Positions 60,434-64,000 of a DNA stretch of 64,000 nucleotides are shown in pieces. Position 1 is the first letter of the stretch. Every line of letters starts with the position of its first letter. This DNA is from Clostridiales bacterium. GTDB lineage: Bacteria; Bacillota; Clostridia; Lachnospirales; Bianqueaceae. Made by a program: the position numbers and the translations under genes. Under the pieces are notes generated by a model. That model did no database searches. It was not told where the DNA came from and worked only from the letters and a program-made list of their open reading frames with translations. The stretch covers positions 17,049-81,048 of the forward strand of contig JAILDJ010000272.1 in the NCBI GenBank assembly GCA_024689505.1, given 5' to 3'.

Positions 60434-61489
60434 ATGGGAGTATTTGAGACGACGGTCGATCGGATCCGGGAAACGCGGACGATCACGTATGATCAATTGG
60501 TATATATTTTTGAGCATATCGATGAGGAGAAGGAGCAGTACCTCTATGCGCAGGCACGAGCGGTCGCAGAACCCATTTTTCATAAAGCAGTCTATCTGCG
60601 CGGCTTGATCGAGTTCACCAATATCTGCAAGAATGACTGCTATTACTGCGGGATCCGCTGCAGCAACCCCAATGCGCAACGCTATCGGCTGACGGAAGAA
60701 CAGATCCTGAACTGCTGCGATATGGGAGCGAAGCTGGGATTCAAAACTTTTGTACTGCAGGGCGGAGAGGACCCGTATTATACGGACGATAGGGTCTGCG
60801 ACATCATACGCAAGATCAAAGAGCGGTATCCGGATCGTGCGGTAACACTCTCGATCGGCGAAAAGGAGTATGACAGTTACAAGCGGTATTATGAGGCTGG
60901 CGCGGACCGGTATCTCTTGCGGCATGAAACTGCCAACGAAGAACACTATGCCATGCTGCATCCGGCAAGCCTTTCCGGCGCACATCGCAAGCAGTGCCTC
61001 CGGGATCTGAAAGAGATCGGGTATCAGGTAGGCTGCGGCATCATGGTGGGTACGCCGCACCAGACACTGCAGCATATCTATGAGGACTTTGTCTTCATGG
61101 AGGAACTTCAGCCGCATATGATCGGCATCGGCCCCTTTATTCCGCATAAAGATACACCGTTCCGAGATGAACCCATGGGCAGCGTGCAGCAGACACTGTG
61201 GCTTCTGGCCCTGCTGCGCCTGGTCTTCCCGAAGGTCCTGCTGCCGGCAACGACTGCGCTGGGTACCGCGGATCCTATGGGCAGGGAGAAGGGGATCCTG
61301 GCCGGTGCCAATGTTATGATGCCCAATCTGTCTCCCGTGGACGTGCGGGAAAAGTATATGCTGTACGATGGTAAGATCTGCACTGGAGATGAGGCAGCGG
61401 AATGCAACCGTTGTATGCGTATGCGCGTCGAAAAGATCGGCTACCATGTAGAAGACAGCCGAGGCGATCACCCGGACTATGTACAATAA
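60434..61489 (+). CDS. hydE: HydE-like radical SAM protein ([FeFe]-hydrogenase maturation)
   Basis: HydE helps build the diiron centre of [FeFe]-hydrogenases. The 351-residue protein has the radical SAM CxxxCxxC at C65, C69 and C72 (CKNDCYYC), the HydE-type RYRLTEEQIL, GGEDP, and HETANEEHYAMLHP. A C-terminal cysteine group (KICTGDEAAECNRC) matches the second-cluster site of HydE. PylB and other HydE relatives are alternatives. HydF, HydG and the hydrogenase are not in this window. Confidence 0.82.
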   Translation: MGVFETTVDRIRETRTITYDQLVYIFEHIDEEKEQYLYAQARAVAEPIFHKAVYLRGLIEFTNICKNDCYYCGIRCSNPNAQRYRLTEEQILNCCDMGAKLGFKTFVLQGGEDPYYTDDRVCDIIRKIKERYPDRAVTLSIGEKEYDSYKRYYEAGADRYLLRHETANEEHYAMLHPASLSGAHRKQCLRDLKEIGYQVGCGIMVGTPHQTLQHIYEDFVFMEELQPHMIGIGPFIPHKDTPFRDEPMGSVQQTLWLLALLRLVFPKVLLPATTALGTADPMGREKGILAGANVMMPNLSPVDVREKYMLYDGKICTGDEAAECNRCMRMRVEKIGYHVEDSRGDHPDYVQ

Positions 61490-61545
61490 GCGCCTGAAAG
61501 TCAAGCAAAGCTTGCTTGCGAGGCTTTGCTTGACCTTAAAGGCGC
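61490..61545 (+). repeat. Hairpin D1 after hydE
   Basis: GCGCCT (61490-61495) pairs with AGGCGC (61540-61545), and GTCAAGCAAAGC (61500-61511) pairs with GCTTTGCTTGAC (61523-61534). GAAA lies between the stems on the 5' side. It begins directly at the hydE stop. Confidence 0.7.
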
Positions 61546-61546
61546 A

Positions 61547-61594
61547 AAACACACGAGGATGAAGCTGCAAAGCAGCGGGAGTCCGAGTGTGTTT
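61547..61594 (+). repeat. Type-1 hairpin, copy D
   Basis: AAACACAC, GA, GGAT, GAA, GCTGC, loop AAA, GCAGC, GGGA, GTCC, GA, GTGTGTTT. It has the same internal-loop plan as copies A-C near 20.4-20.8 kb, but outer and apical stems differ completely, with pairing kept. Confidence 0.65.
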
Positions 61595-61595
61595 A

Positions 61596-61629
61596 GGGAG
61601 CTGAAAGCACCGAAGGTGCGAAGGCTCCC
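61596..61629 (+). repeat. Type-2 hairpin beside copy D
   Basis: GGGAGC, TGAAA, GCACC, loop GAA, GGTGC, GAAG, GCTCCC. It follows copy D after one base, as the GGAGGCC hairpin follows copy B. Confidence 0.6.
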
Positions 61630-61660
61630 GTATTGGAGTAAACCCGTTTTGAAGCAAATA

Positions 61661-61695
61661 AAGAAGGATCAGATGTGCTCTGATCCTTCTTCATT
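61661..61695. terminator. Bidirectional terminator between hydE cluster and GH35-like gene
   Basis: AAGAAGGATCAGA (61661-61673) and TCTGATCCTTCTT (61679-61691) form a perfect 13-bp stem between convergent genes. Confidence 0.85.
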
Positions 61696-63813
61696 TTATA
61701 GATCTATGATCTTTACTTCCATGGCTTGCAGTCTGATGTCGCCCAGATCTTCTGGCGCATCTGCGTGGACGATCAAATGCGTCTCCTGCGGTGCAGAGTA
61801 GAGATTCATAGCGAATACACTGCGATGACCGGCGTCATCCGCCCAGTAGGTAGTAAAGATATTGCGGTTGCTGCTCTCTACAATGGGCTTTGCACCTAAA
61901 CGTTCGACCAGGACTTCCAACATCTCTGCCTGCGGGAAGGTCGTGGCCATCCAGGAGAATCCGCACCAAAGGATCGTACCAGCGCCATAAGGCATTTCGA
62001 AGGAAACGATCTTGCCCTGATCATCCGTTGCCAACGGAATCGCTCCTTCTGGCAGTTTTTCACAAATGCGCAGTACGTCCAGCATGAATACATGGCCGTC
62101 CAGACCTTCAAAGTTGATGCCGGGAGAAGTAAGTCCATCTGCAAAGACGGCATCATCGAAAGCCGTTGCAAGGATGGAGCAGGGACGGTAAGACAGATCC
62201 GTTTCCGGCAGGACAGGCAGCAGGATCACCTTGCCGCCTTGCGCAGCGAAGTGTAGAACTGCTTTCTGCGCGTCAGCACTCATGGCGGAAGGCGCCGGCA
62301 CGATCAGTGGACGCTCGAGGTCCAGATCTCCGGTGAGACAGACCATCTGTCCATTGTGCCTGGTGCACATCAAGGTATAGAGCAGACCATTCATGATAAA
62401 ATCGTAGGCCTTGCCTAAGGGGAAAAGCTGTGTGGCCAGATCATAGGCTGGCGCGTTCATCAGGTTCCATTCATAACCGATCTGCACAGAAGAACGGCGA
62501 TGGGTCTGCTGCATCCATGCGTGCGCATGGGCGGCTTCATGGAAGTCCTTCATGGCGTAATAGGAGGGACGGATCGTATTGTCCCAGGCGACAGGAGCAC
62601 CATAATCATACATATCACGATTTTCGCCCGTGTCCTCGAAGTTGGGACCTCCTGTGAAAACGTAGTAGTTGACACCCTTCATGCCGACTGCCATATTAGC
62701 CATGTAGCAGGCTTTCAGATCTTCTGGCAGGATGGGCGGCATATCGCAGCTGGAACCGGCCGGCATCTCCAGGACCGCCGGAGGCATCTTGAGCTGACGC
62801 AGGGTATCCATACTCATCATCATCTTTAAAGCATATTGCGGAGTTGGACTGTTCTGGGCCCAGGTCAAACCCAGATTATAATAATGATCGCTGCCCAGCA
62901 GGAAGGGGATGTGTGCCTTCTCAAAAGCGGAGACCGTCTGCACGAAAAGATGATTCATTGTGGGGTTGGCAGAATTGTGGCAGATCGGGCCTTCCAGTCC
63001 ATCCTCCCGCAGCCAGCGGGCAAGAAGGACCAGGTATTCAGCCATCATGCTTTGATAGAAATCATTATAATCCTTATGCCGCAGGCATTCGGCGGCATTT
63101 TTGGGATCATTTTCAGTGAAGGGCTCAACTGAAGCAAGATCTGGATATTTGGTGCCGTACGCTGTATTGACTGCTTCGATGCTGCCATAACGTTTTTTCA
63201 GGAACCGGGGGAATCTTCCATCAGGGTCACCAAAACCGATGGTGGTCAGGTTGCAGTCTTTGGAACCGTACCAAACATGGATGCCGGCCAGCTCGTTGTC
63301 CACCTGGATCATCTCCACAGGGCCGCCGTTCTGCGCCATATACGGACGTACAAGGTCCGCAAAGGCCTTATAGAACCTGCGGCTCTTTTCCAAAAAGACC
63401 GGATGCAAGTAAGAGACGGAACGTCGGTGGATGATCGCTCCACTGGCGGAACGAGCCAAGGTCTCCGGATACTTGTCTAAAATCCACTGCGGCAGGCCGG
63501 CATTGACCAGCTCGGAGTAGGAGTAGGGGCCGGGACGCAGGATGACTTTCAAGCCGACTTCAGCAGCGGTCTTGAGAAACCCTTTCAGATCCCGGGGACC
63601 GACGTCGCCGAACAGGATACAGCCTTCTTCCGGTTCATGGATGATCCAGGGTACGTAGGTAGCCAATGTATTGCCGCCGCAGTCCTTGAACAGCTGCATG
63701 CGGTACTTCCAATCCTCGCGCGGAACGCGGAAATAATGGAACTCGCCGGAGATCATGAAATCATCGCGGCCATCAAGCTGGAAACCATTTTGATCGTATG
63801 TCAAGGTATTCAT
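61696..63813 (-). CDS. GH35-like beta-galactosidase
   Basis: This 705-residue protein likely removes terminal galactose from glycans. The N-terminal barrel has GEFHYFRVPREDWKYRM, CGGNTLATYVPW and LRPGPYSYSELVNAGLPQW in parts, typical of GH35. The likely acid/base Glu is in IQVDNELAG, and LEMPAGSS is a candidate nucleophile site. The C-terminal half contains a GATase-like trimerisation-type region. There is no signal peptide. GH42 is a related alternative. GGAGG on the minus strand precedes ATG 63813. Confidence 0.8.
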   Translation of the reverse strand: MNTLTYDQNGFQLDGRDDFMISGEFHYFRVPREDWKYRMQLFKDCGGNTLATYVPWIIHEPEEGCILFGDVGPRDLKGFLKTAAEVGLKVILRPGPYSYSELVNAGLPQWILDKYPETLARSASGAIIHRRSVSYLHPVFLEKSRRFYKAFADLVRPYMAQNGGPVEMIQVDNELAGIHVWYGSKDCNLTTIGFGDPDGRFPRFLKKRYGSIEAVNTAYGTKYPDLASVEPFTENDPKNAAECLRHKDYNDFYQSMMAEYLVLLARWLREDGLEGPICHNSANPTMNHLFVQTVSAFEKAHIPFLLGSDHYYNLGLTWAQNSPTPQYALKMMMSMDTLRQLKMPPAVLEMPAGSSCDMPPILPEDLKACYMANMAVGMKGVNYYVFTGGPNFEDTGENRDMYDYGAPVAWDNTIRPSYYAMKDFHEAAHAHAWMQQTHRRSSVQIGYEWNLMNAPAYDLATQLFPLGKAYDFIMNGLLYTLMCTRHNGQMVCLTGDLDLERPLIVPAPSAMSADAQKAVLHFAAQGGKVILLPVLPETDLSYRPCSILATAFDDAVFADGLTSPGINFEGLDGHVFMLDVLRICEKLPEGAIPLATDDQGKIVSFEMPYGAGTILWCGFSWMATTFPQAEMLEVLVERLGAKPIVESSNRNIFTTYWADDAGHRSVFAMNLYSAPQETHLIVHADAPEDLGDIRLQAMEVKIIDL

Positions 63814-63868
63814 GAGGACCTCCTGTATGGATTTGAGGTTATGGTATCACACGTCCCTAAGAAAATCC

Positions 63869-63884
63869 ATGGAAACATTTTCAA
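63869..63884. promoter_or_regulatory. cre-like site upstream of the GH35-like gene
   Basis: ATGGAAACATTTTCAA matches the CcpA consensus WTGNAARCGNWWWCAW at all but one defined base. It lies about 56 bases before the gene, as expected for carbon catabolite repression. Confidence 0.45.
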
Positions 63885-63892
63885 ATTCAATA

Positions 63893-63921
63893 TTGACAAA
63901 AACAGGCGCCTGCTATATAAT
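63893..63921 (+). promoter_or_regulatory. Consensus promoter of tRNA-Ser
   Basis: TTGACA (63893-63898), a 17-base spacer and TATAAT (63916-63921), both boxes perfect. Confidence 0.85.
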
Positions 63922-63936
63922 TATTGTTGCGCTTGT

Positions 63937-64000
63937 GGAGAGGTGTCCGAGAGGTTTAAGGAGCCGCACTCGAAATGCGGTGTCTCCGCAAGGAGCCGCG
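63937..64000 (+). tRNA. tRNA-Ser (CGA), 3' end cut off by the window
   Basis: It starts with GGAGAGGTGTCCGAGAGGTT, typical of serine tRNAs. The anticodon stem CCGCA/TGCGG encloses CTCGAAA, giving anticodon CGA. The long variable arm (GTGTCTCCGCAAGGAGCCG...) has begun when the window ends. Confidence 0.92.

Overview
This window is a chromosome segment from a low- to mid-GC Gram-positive anaerobe (Bacillota), probably a gut or rumen commensal. The gene orders rpsO-pnp, pgsA-cinA-recA-recX, secD-secF-recJ-apt and phoH-ybeY are typical of Bacillota. A glycyl-radical enzyme, a sodium-pumping decarboxylase and a HydE-type radical SAM protein indicate anaerobic life. The family is not certain; Erysipelotrichia or Clostridia are both possible. 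Nearly all of the sequence is ordinary chromosome. I see no prophage, insertion sequence, CRISPR array or rRNA.

Region by region: (1) 1-3.7 kb is a cell-envelope block: the end of a sigma factor fused to a membrane anchor and outer domain, a membrane NERD-domain protein, and an orphan class C-like sortase. (2) 3.75-18.3 kb is a housekeeping run: tRNA-Pro, rpsO, pnp, dut, uppP, ftsK, fhs, folD, rimO, pgsA, cinA, recA, recX. (3) 18.4-20.4 kb holds a two-gene operon of an ECF sigma factor and a membrane protein with an anti-sigma-like N-terminus and an outer serpin domain. (4) 20.4-20.87 kb is a non-coding array of large hairpins, several sharing fixed GA-rich internal loops on changing stems; a second cluster of the same kind lies at 61.49-61.63 kb. 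(5) 20.87-28 kb holds pruA, a secreted CHAP/SH3 protein and hypD (4-hydroxyproline dehydratase). (6) 28.2-33.9 kb is a purine salvage and nucleoside ABC transporter cluster. (7) 34-43 kb carries rny, purB, proC, a Nudix hydrolase, phoH, ybeY, a DUF3048 protein and a lipid flippase; a convergent ABC-F gene follows. (8) 45.2-51.4 kb carries a cold-shock gene, secD, secF, recJ, apt and manA. (9) 51.4-64 kb carries a GH3 glycosidase, thrC, a MATE transporter, a four-gene sodium-dependent oxaloacetate decarboxylase operon, hydE, a GH35-like glycosidase and the start of tRNA-Ser.

Three genes make one metabolic set although they are spread out. HypD turns trans-4-hydroxyproline into pyrroline-5-carboxylate, which ProC reduces to proline and PruA oxidises to glutamate. 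Xpt, the BMP lipoprotein and the NupOPQ-like transporter form a nucleoside/purine uptake set, joined downstream by purB and apt.

The most unusual items are the ECF sigma/serpin operon, a short element shared by the two ECF-linked loci (CGTC followed by TTAAGGGTGAA), and the hairpin family with compensating stem changes.
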